Positions 35,590-45,558 of a DNA stretch of 64,000 bases are shown one piece after another. The notes under the pieces were generated by a model, which saw only the letters and a program-made list of their open reading frames with translations, was not told the origin of the DNA and did no database searches. Location of the stretch: the NCBI RefSeq assembly GCF_001949145.1, contig NW_019091582.1, positions 75,567 through 139,566 of the forward strand, read 5' to 3'. A program made the translations under genes and the position numbers. Origin of the DNA: Acanthaster planci (taxonomy: Eukaryota > Echinodermata > Asteroidea > Valvatida > Acanthasteridae). Each line of letters begins with the position of its first letter. Position 1 is the first letter of the stretch.

Positions 35590-36214
35590 TCATTGGACAA
35601 AATCTAGCACGTGAAGTGAAGATCTCCCGGTGGTGGATGGAAGTCCCCCAACTTGGGTTGACGAAGAATGTCCTCCCTGGGTGGAAGGACCAATAGCCAT
35701 CACACCAGAAGTATTGTTAGTCTCGGAAAGCATGGTTGGCGAGGCCAGAACCGGGCGATGAGGAGGACCCAACATGGCACCTGTTCTATCTTGGACAGGT
35801 CGCACGGGATATTGAAGGAAAGGCATATGCCAGAAGGCCCGACCAGTTGAACTGTAGGGTGCCTCTGTCGCCCATGCCTGTGGGTGAGGGAACCTGGAGC
35901 AGAACTTCGGAAGATAGGTTTTGTTGGTGGAAGCGACAAGGTCAATATGGGGATCGATATTCGTAAAGATATGGCTGACCACGTTTGGGCGAAGAATCCA
36001 CCCTGTTGGTTGGACGGCACCCTGAGAGAGTGTCACTGCTATGCTGTATGTGGACGGCTCGGAGGGTGATCTCTTCTTCATTCGTCCACATGAAGAGGTG
36101 CCACGCAAGGGTGCAGTGTTCAGTGGAGCGAGTGCCGTCCTGGCGGTTGATGTACGTCCTTGCCGTGGAGTGTCGCTCTGGACTCGAACAGAACGACCCA
36201 CTAGGTGTTGTCAA
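35590..36214 (-). pseudogene. DIRS RT/RNase H C-terminal region, copy 3
   Basis: Two overlapping frames carry one continuous domain. HIDLVAS and LPKFCSRFPHPQAWATEA appear in the frame of a 203-codon ORF, and PSGICLSFNIPCDLSKIEQ with VLLIARFWPRQPCFPRL in the next frame. The pattern 'iDlFAs...LP.F.S..PdP.AWA.DA...W....ayaFPP..li..vl.KIe...c.vLLIAP.WP.QPWFP.L' is typical of DIRS-type RNase H. One frameshift separates the halves, at about 35850. Confidence 0.78.
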
Positions 36215-36239
36215 AAGTGGTGAAGAGCGTTAAACACCA

Positions 36240-37600
36240 CTTGGAGCTCTAATTTGTTGCTGTGTTTGTCTTGAGAGGCGGTGCCTCAGATCCCGGAGGC
36301 ATGGAATGGAAGAGCCCACATGTATGTATTCATAATAAGTGAGCCCTGTTACATTGAACCATGGAGGAAGGACACAGAAGGAGTTTGAACTACCCGGGCT
36401 ATAACATCTGGCCAATTACCGCTTTCTGGCATGCCTGGTATGTCCATAGCCAGAGCACAGTGAATGCTTGCTTCGGACCATCTGTTTCACAACCACAAAA
36501 CCCCTTTGTACCCTATGATCTTACCGCAATTTATCGATGGTAATCTGCATCCTTAAAACTTTGTGTACTGAGGTATAGGAAATTGAATATTCATGCCTTT
36601 GTTGGTGCTAGGTATGATCTCATGACAACATCAAATTTAATGCTTGCACAGTTGTTTGCATTACACTGTGTGCTCTAAATATATATGTACAGTCATTGCA
36701 CTTGATGAGCTCTTTCTTCTGGAGTTATTTTGGGAATAAATAGCTCAGTTGTTCACAAGATTTTGTTTGAATCGTTTTGTTTAAATCATTTTCATTATGG
36801 TATTTGTACAAAGCATATTTTATGAGATTTCACGATCACTCCCTGTGCTGAAATAGTGCATTTTGTTCCAAATGAACTAAGCTTTCCAGTAGTAGTGAAC
36901 ATTTTGTTGGCCAGTCTTAGCCAAATTCGTACCAAGTCTTTGAACACTGATGTATTGGACGGAGAATAAAATTACAAACTTTGCAAGGATAATGGCACAG
37001 TGTATCAAAATTTACACAGTTTATTTATGATGGAAAAAGTAGGTCTAATATCAGGAATTTTTCCTCTCTCTATTTCCTGGTCATATTGACAATTTGTATT
37101 TAATTGCAAGCAAAAAACTACAAGTATTGCTAGGATATTACTGGCCCCGCTTGTCCGGCTAAGACACAGGCAAAAACCGGGCATTTTTGGAATGTCTTCT
37201 ATTATTCGTCTGACTCGGTGGCAACCATCATTGGACCCTTTGAAGTGCCCAAAGTTCCAACTCCTTTCGTGTCCTTCCTCTTACGATTGTACTCTGTTTG
37301 ATGTGCCCTCTGTTTGATGTGGCCATTTGTATCCTGAAGTTGGAGGACTACGGCCATATCATTACATGCAAAGGGAATTAAGATCATTCCGTATGCATTA
37401 TAAAAATACAAAAATTGCAGGAAAGGGAGCATCCAAAGATTGAAGACCACTCCATAACCAAGTACTTTCGAAATACATCGAAGTGCTAACACACTTCCAT
37501 TTATTCGCTGGCATAGAGATAACGCGTGGATAAAATAGTAAAACCAACAAATACATGCCAAGACTGCCTTTTCGTTTCAATTAAGCTAGGTGCAGTCAGA
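36240..37600. other. Unrelated AT-rich filler where RT would be expected
   Basis: No RT motif (no [YF]xDD region) on the minus strand and no match with copy 1. Minus-strand ORFs of 119 and 60 codons near 37202-37580 look like chance. Either the RT was replaced by an insertion or this copy descends from a deleted, non-autonomous form. Confidence 0.45.
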
Positions 37601-37746
37601 AAACGCCATCATGGCCAACCATTAAAAAAAGTGAGTGCGGACAGCAGACAGACTTTGTCAGACCTCACAACAGTCACAGTATGTAATCTTTGGCCCGCCC
37701 ACTCCACAAAAACTCACATCCAGATGGCAATGTGGGCGTGGCCAGA

Positions 37747-38184
37747 TCAAGTGGGAGAATATACGAAAAGTCGGCAAATTAGGGCGGTCGAAGCATGGGT
37801 ACTGGATTGAAAGGTGTGAACATCGGTCAGAGCGAGAGAGGGGCCCATCCAGACATTGCGGTTGACTGTTACACGCCTGAGTGCCTCCGATGATGAAGTT
37901 TCAGACATCAGAGGGTTCGATGAGTCTGCAGGTAGGGCAATGACATCTACCGTAGGCATTAATGAACATAAAACCTGTGGATGGAACAGACACGGTAGGC
38001 TGTCCGGATGGGGCATCATCGTCCGAAGCAATAGGAAGCTGAGCACCATGCTGAATCGCCGACTCACCCATGGCAGAAGCGGCAGAGTGTGGCAAACCCG
38101 CTGTGGAACCAATTGCCGGCTGGACCATCGGTCAACAGGTTCGTCCGGGATGCGGTAGGCAGCAATGCCTGGAATTTGCAGCAT
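37747..38184 (-). pseudogene. DIRS gag-like region, copy 3
   Basis: A 145-codon minus-strand frame with PADSSNPLMSETSSSEAL, whose DNA aligns with the gag-like segment of copy 1 near 16015-16090. Ser/Pro-rich with no nucleic-acid-binding knuckle visible. Called by conservation between copies and by position. Confidence 0.5.
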
Positions 38185-38642
38185 GTAAGAAAGAAGAACA
38201 GGTCATTACTTCCTGACAATCATGATCACAGGTATCCGCAAATTGGATAATGCAAAACTGCACCGCAGAGGAGCGGGGTAGCCCACCAAGCCCTGCTCCG
38301 CAACCAAACCCATGTAGTGTTGGGCCGCACGCACCACATAGAGAACAAAGGGTTGCCAGCCCTGTGTAATGGCCACTCCACACAACGCATCACAGTACGT
38401 CAGACCCAAACCTGTATATGATGCACAGAAAAAAGGGGCAGAAAAGAACCACAAAAACACAGCATGCAAAGAACAAAATATGAGAATAAGCACTCTTACC
38501 AACAGATAAGGAATCACTCTTTATTTCATAACAGGAATAAAGTCAATTCACAAACGCGAAAGGTATGGAACTCAAAACTCCAAAAATGCCATAAAAGACA
38601 TGTCTGTAAATGATAGATGCTGAGAAAAGAGGGACTAACATA

Positions 38643-38798
38643 GCAGCGGGATCGCAGTGCATTGTGGAGGGTCAAGGGGCAGCATGCATAATCAAGTCTT
38701 TTCAGCGAATTGTAATAGGCACATGGAGAATTTCCATATGTAGGCTGGGCAGGGGTATATGAATGCAGGAGACTATCTGCTTTAGGAAGCAGATAGTT
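38643..38798. repeat. DIRS copy 3: 5' terminal inverted repeat and adjoining hairpin
   Basis: 38643-38775 is the inverted repeat of 34158-34280. At its outer edge ACTATCTGCTT (38772-38782) and AAGCAGATAGT (38787-38797) make a perfect 11-bp hairpin that straddles the element-host junction. Confidence 0.7.
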
Positions 38799-39092
38799 TT
38801 AACCACAATGACATCAACCTGTGACCTTTTGGGTTCAACAGGCATCTGGGTATCATCTAAATCAAGCCACACACCAATTTCAGAGTATGCCAAGTAAATC
38901 TTCACTTTAGATGGTGAACCTACCATACATAGGTATTCCTTTTTTTTCTAAAGTCAATAAAACTGCAGGCAAATTTGATTCTATCCACTGTGAACATTCC
39001 TTCAAGCTACAGATTTGACAATCTCCTTGTTTATTTCTCTTCATTTTATGACAGAAAACCATGACCCGCAAACCCCTCTTCAAAGCATACAT
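38780..39092 (-). pseudogene. Unassigned coding-like segment beside DIRS copy 3
   Basis: Two adjoining minus-strand frames look like real protein rather than chance: CSLKECSQWIESNLPAVLLT with LEKKGIPMYGR (39010-38920), then, after a shift, SKVKIYLAYSEIGVWLDLDD with QMPVEPKRSQVDVIVV (38905-38800). Residue balance is normal and there are no stops for about 40 codons each. I do not recognise the family. It is not needed by the SIDT model, whose exons 4 and 5 join directly. It could be the remains of a mobile element or a retrocopy. Confidence 0.4.
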
Positions 39093-41584
39093 GTATCTTA
39101 GATGAGAAGGGTATTATGTGGATGTGTGCGAGTCTAAATGATGTCTTGAAACTCTACATTATATGGACCTTTTTTGTTTTCGGGTAAAACAATCTCAACC
39201 ACTCACACAGTGGCATGTAATTGTGAGGACTACAAACATGTGGAACAATAGTTATTGGGGGACGCTTTTTTCTCAACAACTTGAATAGGTCCAAAATTTC
39301 TTTACAAACACAAGGCTGACAAGGGCATGCTCATACACACATACATGTATATCATATTTTTAAATATCATATTGAAAAGTACTTGACAGATAATTTTACT
39401 ACTAAATGTATTTTTACACAGTAAATTGGTTACTATCGAATACATATGGTTCAACTTAAGTCAATTGTTAAATTTAAAATGTGTACAATTTTTCTAGCAG
39501 TCTACCCAGCTAAGTTACATTATGTACAAGCCAACACCCTGGCCATTAGGGTCTCACCTACTTTGAGGTCATTGACAGAGATGCAAACTTGTACAATTTA
39601 GGCATAATTTTTACAATTTGTTTTGTCCGTTTATGACTATACAATCAAGGTTTTCCAATTCCAAGGTGCAAAACCTTAAGTTGTGTATATATGTGCCTGG
39701 ACCTGGCCTCTCAATGTGCACATCAGAAATGTGTCTCTGGCATTCCACGGTTTGTGTGTCCAAGGTGCATGAGTAGCATAACAAACTCGTTGAAGCACAT
39801 GCTCACCCTGATTGACTTGGTGATGAACTTTGGAAATAGGTACGATTGCACTTTTTATGCACTGTACATGAATATAGATAGCATTAAACACGTTGAGGAG
39901 TCCTGAATGTCATGGTCATGCTAAGTTGATTAGGGGAAGACAATCAAGGATTTGATTCTGGGATTTTAGGTGAACAACTGGACTTTGTTTTGCACAATGG
40001 AAACAAGTCAACAGAAGATCTCAAGATGAGATCTCAATAATGAAATCTTGCAACATCTCATGGAGAAGCTTAGGCTGCATCTGAATCTGTTGTCTAGAGC
40101 TAGGTCTCGGTTTTCACTCCATTGGAAATGTGTGGAGACGTGCAGACACTAGACCTAGTCGTAGCTCTGGAAGCCCCTTTCGGACACGGCCTTAGCCTAT
40201 GTGTTTTGGAGCACATGTACATGTAATTGTGATATGATAATCGTGAATATTGACCATGTCAAATCTTACAACATTGAGAAAAACATGAAAAACGGAAAAA
40301 CATGTAACTTAAGTTTGGCAAAAAAACCTCTGCATGTATTATACATGCCTCTCAAAAATAAAGTTGATAGGTCGGGACATTTTTTAGGAGGTCAAATTTT
40401 ATTGAGATGACTGAATGGGGGCAAAAGCTACCAAACATTGCTACAAAAGTGAAAAAAAATTGTTTGCAACATCTGTAAACAATTCACACCATTATGCACA
40501 ACACCAGTCAGATTATCACAACGGGGAAACTGGCAAACAGTGTCCATATATAGTGTGTTCAGCGTGTATGATGCAACTCAATCAGGGGCAGGCAATACAT
40601 CTTGTGGTGCTGCAGGAAATTTTGTGGACATGTTTGCTTCAAGTATGAGCAATACAACCTCAAATTAAATTAAATTCATGAGCACAGAAAATACATACGT
40701 AGACAAGATATCAAGTTCTATGAATTTACTCGGAGAAATCTTCTTGTAACATCAATTTTTTTTGCCATGTATTGAATAGACTGGTTGGTGCACCTCCACC
40801 ATGCCTTCTTTGGCAATGATGTGACAGGAACCACTGCAGCATTGCTTCATTGCATTGAGCACTGCATAAGTGGTTTTCACCACTGCCATAGCAAAACGTG
40901 GAGGGAACTTGTGGTAAAAATGGAAGTTTCATTTTAAAAGTTGTGAATGTTGGAAGCAGGAAAACATTTAAATACAAGCCTATCAACGTCAAATTAAGTT
41001 GTTGAGAGGTGTTCTGTGAAAACAAGAAAGCAAGATATATTGTAATATTGTTGATTTGTTTTGTTGGGTTTTTTTCTAACTTGCTGATAACAATTTAAAG
41101 GTTTTGCCAAAAAATTAGGGTCAGTTGGGAAACCGGAAGCAGAACTATTTTGGGGGCCTTAACTATAATGACTTTTATAATAAACTTCAACTCATAGGGT
41201 TTGAATGCATTTCTTTTGAAATGTTCATTTGTAATAGGTAATTCGGAATCAGGCGATGGGATTACATTTTTCCATTTGAAAGTTGGCATCTCTGCATTGG
41301 TATTGCTGCTTGCTTATAGCAAGTCACAGCTGATGAACCATACAATGGGTTTTTTAATCTTCACCACACAATAGCATTAAGTGATTGATTGGCAAAGACT
41401 AGCATTGCTTCCATTGAGTGGACTGGTGCAAGTGAGTGGTCATATCAAATTAACTGGAGATTTTCTGCTAATTGTTAAATGACACAAACTCTATTGGGAT
41501 TAATTATTAAATGGATTGAAGTAGTCTCCATGCAGGCATTTAAAATGTACATGTAATCATCATTTTAATCCCTGGTTTTTCCAT
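39093..41584. other. SIDT intron 4, no gene seen
   Basis: AT-rich intronic sequence. Short ORFs of up to 99 codons (40726-41025) show no family features. An ACATGTAC site lies near 40212. Confidence 0.45.
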
Positions 41585-41960
41585 GCATTGTGACTGTACA
41601 AACACTGACAATGCCCGTTGCAATTTGATGATGCCCACTGAGCGAAATCTGGCTGACACTTGGATATGAGACAGTTTAATCCATTTCTATTGATTTATAT
41701 AACAGGTTTTGCACTTACCCAACGTATATATCAATAAACACTGTATGCTCAGTGCTTGTCTGAGAGCTTGCGAAAAAAGTCACAAGCTTACTCGGGTGGG
41801 ACTCGAACCCACAACCTCCTGCTTACTAGTATAGACGTCTTAACCACTCAACCACCGAGCTTGCAAGGGTCGGCTGGCCGGTCCGAGTCAGGTGAAGCAG
41901 CGGGTTCTTATTTCCCATTCCTATTGGTCAAGAGTCTGTGAGTGTGCAGCATTTGCCATG
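41585..41960. repeat. Dispersed repeat family B, copy 2 (carries a tRNA-like sequence)
   Basis: Flanks match 8580-8915 (GTGACTGTAC..., GACAGTTTAATC, then TATTGGTCA, GAGTCTGTG). The central part holds the tRNA-like sequence at 41787-41862 and surrounding unique sequence. Confidence 0.62.
41787..41862 (-). ncRNA. tRNA-like (SINE-type) sequence
   Basis: Read on the minus strand it contains an A-box-like TGGTTGAGTGG, a B-box GGTTCGAGTCCC, a perfect T stem (GTGGG/CCCAC) and an acceptor with CTCGG/CCGAG pairing. The D arm looks Ser/Leu-like, but the anticodon stem is weak and the acceptor end is imperfect, so I do not assign an amino acid. More likely a tRNA-derived repeat or tRNA pseudogene than a working tRNA. 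The plus-strand ORF over it is an artefact. Confidence 0.55.
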
Positions 41961-42072
41961 TGGGCACTAGGTCAGTGTAAGAAGAATCTTTTAGACTATT
42001 TGCATGCCTTTGAGCCAGTCTTAAACACACATGAAAGACTGGCCAAGTACAAAATTATTCCCTTAAACTTAC

Positions 42073-42156
42073 TTGCACTGTGATGGCTCCTTGCTTTGTA
42101 ACAGTTTGAAACTGACCAAGAAACTCAACATTGCGATGCTGGTCATACACAGGGCA
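42073..42156 (-). CDS. SIDT: SIDT-like exon 4
   Basis: An 84-base exon of 28 codons, phase 0 at both ends. It reads CPVYDQHRNVEFLGQFQT followed by VTKQGAITVQ. The CPVYD cysteine motif and the 'F(I/L)G..QT.TK.AAITVQ' pattern are among the most recognisable signatures of the SIDT extracellular domain. Acceptor CTTTTCAG, donor TGCAA/GTAAGT. It lies 12.6 kb from exon 3 and 8.0 kb from exon 5; the latter intron contains a DIRS element. Confidence 0.94.
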
Positions 42157-42234
42157 CTGAAAAGGTCAAGAAATAAAGTACAGAAATATTAAAAACAAAT
42201 GCACCCTCAATACTTCCAAAATCTGAGGGCAAGT

Positions 42235-42400
42235 GCTATAGTGGGACTTGAGAAACTCAAGTCTGGACTGAGTCCATTATTTCCCAAACTCAAACTCAGT
42301 TTGGGTGACTCTGATTCGGATATTTGGGCCTAAAGACTCAAAACATCAGCCCAAGTCCAGCATTAGTCCAGCCTAAAAATTTGTGCTTGTATTATACCTA
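42235..42400. repeat. Low-complexity GACTC/GAGTC block
   Basis: CTCAAGTC, GGACTGAGTCC, AAACTCAAACTCAG, GACTCTGATTC, AAGTCCAG and related words recur within 165 bases, suggesting a degenerate short repeat element. Confidence 0.45.
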
Positions 42401-42611
42401 ACCTAAATACCTAAATGAGAAAATTGAAACAACACCTTCATACTAGTACCATTTTCAGCTTACAAGGAGTCCTTTCCCATAAAACGTTTTTGTGGAAAAA
42501 GTATACCTTATGTATGTTCCAGTGCACATTTGGGTTGTTGCATATTTCAATTTTAATGTGGATAAACTACTCCAATAGCTGTGTAATTCATTAAGTTTGT
42601 TAGCAAAGGAA

Positions 42612-42800
42612 AAACTCCCAAAAATTCAGCACTGGAACAACATGTTATGGAAAAAAGAGGACTAATAGGCCGACGCCTTCGAGGGAGCGAGTGAGAGAGG
42701 ATGCACTATTAGTGATCAAGATTTTAGCAACTGGAAGTAATGGACCAGGAAATAATACTTATGTATTGGTAATCTGCGTAGGTTGCAGGCAGTAGACTGA
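42612..42800. repeat. Dispersed repeat family A, copy 2
   Basis: Second copy of the repeat at 2636-2830: GGCCGACGCCTTCGAGGG, TTTAGCAACTGGAAGTAATGG, AGGAAATAAT, TGCAGGCAGTAGACT in the same order. Confidence 0.6.
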
Positions 42801-43689
42801 ACCTTTTAAATTTTGGAGAGGCAAAATGTTCCAATTTTAATTTTTGTTTCCAACTGATATCTAACTTTTCAAGTGTTTGCACATTTTCAATAGCAAATTC
42901 CTGTCTGTGAGCACTAATGTGCAATGTATTAATTGGAAAGTTTGAATGCACAAGTATTAAACTTGCATTATCAGTCAGTAATGGGAGACTTTTGACTTTC
43001 TGCTGTTCAACATACGAGGCCGCCCTTCAAGGGTCCTGGAAGAAAATCAGCATTTGTACATACATGGCAATTTGCATGTAAATGCAGAGTTGCAGTCAAG
43101 GAGTATTTTAAAAATTATGCCCTGTACATGTTATGCTGTGCCCGGCTGTGGTCAGAGGGGTGGACATAGATTCCCTAAAGACAAAATTTGTGGCCATTGA
43201 CAATAAGACGGACAAACTAAATGTTCAAGGACGTTAAAAAGTGGTGGCCGTCATCAAGCTCTGTAGTCTGCAAGGGGCATTTTCTTCCATCGGATTATGA
43301 ACAATACACATATAAATAGTAACGTCAGGTGTCTTTTGTACAATTACAAACAGTAACATTGAAAATAACCAGACATAATAATGGCAAGATTTCTCTTTTG
43401 TGTACAGGGAAAGATCTGTCTTATTGCTCTTTGTATGAAAAGTGTGGAACTTGTTCACTGGATACCTTGTGTACAAACCCTATGAGACTGGTCTGATAAA
43501 TTTTAAGTACTTTCTCACTGCTTTGATGACATGATTGCTATCTGGGGCTTGTGTCACCGAACTGAAAAAAGATCCCCCCTCATAATTTTGTAGTTTCGCC
43601 CGTTACCCTTTTGGTTTTAAATATTTTCTCTTATTATTACAATCCATCAGCCAATCTGAATAGGCGACCTAAACGGGACCCTCATCGGC

Positions 43690-44070
43690 GTTATTCCAAT
43701 GCTGACCAGAGACGAAGAAAGACTTGTTATTTATTTCCTCTCCATTTCCCGTTTTCCAGGTCAATTTGTTATTCTTTTATTTTCAATATTTTCTTGGTTT
43801 TGAAGTGATTTTTCTTAATTTTGGTGTAAATTTCCAAGATGGCAGCCGTAAGATACGGTCTGGCAGGAAATTGCCAAAAGCCGTCATTTTGCACCTCATT
43901 CTACTTCAAGTATTTGTTTACTAGTATGTCCTTTATGTAGTTAAGACATAAATTATTTACCGGTATGCTGTAATTCATTTGTTTTATTCATTTAGATTCA
44001 GTTTGTAAATACTAACAGTTATTCCAATGCTGACCAGAGACGAGGAAAGACTTGTTATTTATTTCCTTTC
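43690..44070. repeat. Pair of near-identical 51-bp direct repeats
   Basis: GTTATTCCAATGCTGACCAG and the following GACGA[A/G]GAAAGACTTGTTATT occur at 43690 and again at 44018, differing at about one or two bases over roughly 51. The 328-base spacing could reflect a short tandem duplication or the ends of a small element. Confidence 0.65.
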
Positions 44071-44426
44071 CCGTTTTTCAGAAATAAACCGACATCAAGA
44101 AATCTTAGCCGACGTGTCCTCTCCCATTTTATTGACTTGTAACAATCGGGGTCACATAAGTCACTACATAGGAAAATTAGAGAACTTTATTATGGAACTC
44201 TTTCTGTTTACAATATTTTGAGTTGACAATGCATCAATAATGTAAGCCTGTATTCATAAGTTGGGCCTACATGTACAGTTGCAGTAATGAAGATGTATTG
44301 CCTATTAGTGTATGGTCAGGATGAGCATCAAAGAAAGTTTTAGTTGTTGGAAAGAAGGAAGTAACCACTGCCGTCACATTGGCACAGTGGTTCTTTCCTC
44401 ACCTTCCTGCCTCTGAGACCCTGGTT

Positions 44427-44662
44427 CATGCACTGCATTTAGTCCCAGTAACGTCAGACGCTTTACTGACTTTTCAACATTTGGTCATGGACTTGTCACT
44501 CAAATATCAGTATTAATACCAAGTCCATACCGAATATTGAAAAGTCAGTAAAGAGTCTGATGTACATGTACACATGTTGCCCAAGTAATACTGACAAGTC
44601 TATGACCGAATATTGAAAAGTCAGTGTAGAGTCCGATGTGACTCGGACTTCACTGCATGTAC
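44427..44662. repeat. Fold-back element, about 58-bp arms plus a third internal copy
   Basis: The arm 44441-44498 (TTTACTGACTTTTCAACATT, then TGGTCATGGACTTGTCA) is complementary to 44592-44649 (TGACAAGTCTATGACCGAAT, then ATTGAAAAGTCAGT). A further partial copy (CCATACCGAATATTGAAAAG, TCAGTAAAGAGTCTGATG) lies between them at about 44525-44565. Confidence 0.7.
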
Positions 44663-45558
44663 ATTGGATTTGGTTTTACACATAATTGCCAAATGGATTG
44701 TGTGGGTTTTCCTGAGAGGACTGTATCTCTTAGGGGTTTTCCTCCCATGACAAATACTGTCATTCCATCATCTCCTCCACAGGTTCTATATACATGCAGG
44801 CTGCATTTTAATACAGTGAATAAGTTTGCTTTCTCTAAGAATTCCTCATGCATTGCAAAACTGTCAGAATGAAATACTTTTAATCTAAACATACATATAC
44901 CGGTAGCTTTATTCTCTCCTTTTCAAGTTTTCAATATCATAAGTTGACGCTGAAACAATCAGCTGTTCCATGCAAGTTTCCATAGAGCAAAAGTCCCTCA
45001 CAACAAGCACAGGCCAGAGAAAATTGTCACAATGAACGAGAGAAGAAATCCAGTGACAGGAGCTATATGTGACAGATCTCTGTGATGTTGCCATTGAGGT
45101 CGAAGTTGAATGTGAAGCAAAGGAAAACCGGTACATGTATAAATAGATTCCAAGACATCCTTTACAACATGCACTGCCCAAATTCAGACAAATTCTATGC
45201 ACCAGAGATTTTTAATTAAGGATTTTAAAATGGACCAAGTAGGTGTATTGTACTACACAAGGTTTCAAGATGATCTGACAATCTTTGATGTTCTAGTTTC
45301 ACTTGGTCCATGTGCCTTTAACTTCAATATGTTCATGGTGTATAAACAAGGCTACCTGTTTATGATCAATTTTTCTTGACGGTTATAAATTACAATTTAC
45401 AATGTATATATCAAACTTTAAACCTAGCCCTAAGTAAGTGAGACAGAAGTTCACAGTATCACTGTAACTTGGATCAGGTTCATTAATGTACAATGGAGGG
45501 AAATAGCCATCCGGCCTGACAGAGACCTTGTGCATTTTTATTCGCCTGGAGACTTTAA
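44663..45558. other. SIDT intron 3, no gene seen
   Basis: AT-rich sequence with a 97-codon minus-strand ORF (44909-45202) that lacks splice context in SIDT and has no recognisable family. Confidence 0.4.

Larger units (their letters stand above)
34121..38775 (-). mobile_element. DIRS-type retrotransposon, copy 3 (decayed)
   Basis: Minus-strand order: 5' terminus (38775-38643), gag-like region (38184-37747), RNase H region (36214-35590), tyrosine recombinase (35500-34470), then a 3' end with internal complementary region (34440-34121). The 38643-38775 end is the reverse complement of 34158-34280, with about 85 percent identity by eye. RT itself was not found: 36240-37590 is AT-rich and unrelated, so it was probably lost or replaced. 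The element lies in SIDT intron 4, in the same orientation as the gene, 73 bases from exon 5. Confidence 0.82.

Noticed and set aside
37202-37580. Minus-strand ORF of 119 codons in the middle of DIRS copy 3
   Set aside because: No RT, gag or methyltransferase motif; hydrophobic by T-richness.
41756-41941. Plus-strand ORF containing GGTRTHNLL
   Set aside because: This peptide is the classic artefact of translating the antisense of a tRNA T-arm and anticodon arm.
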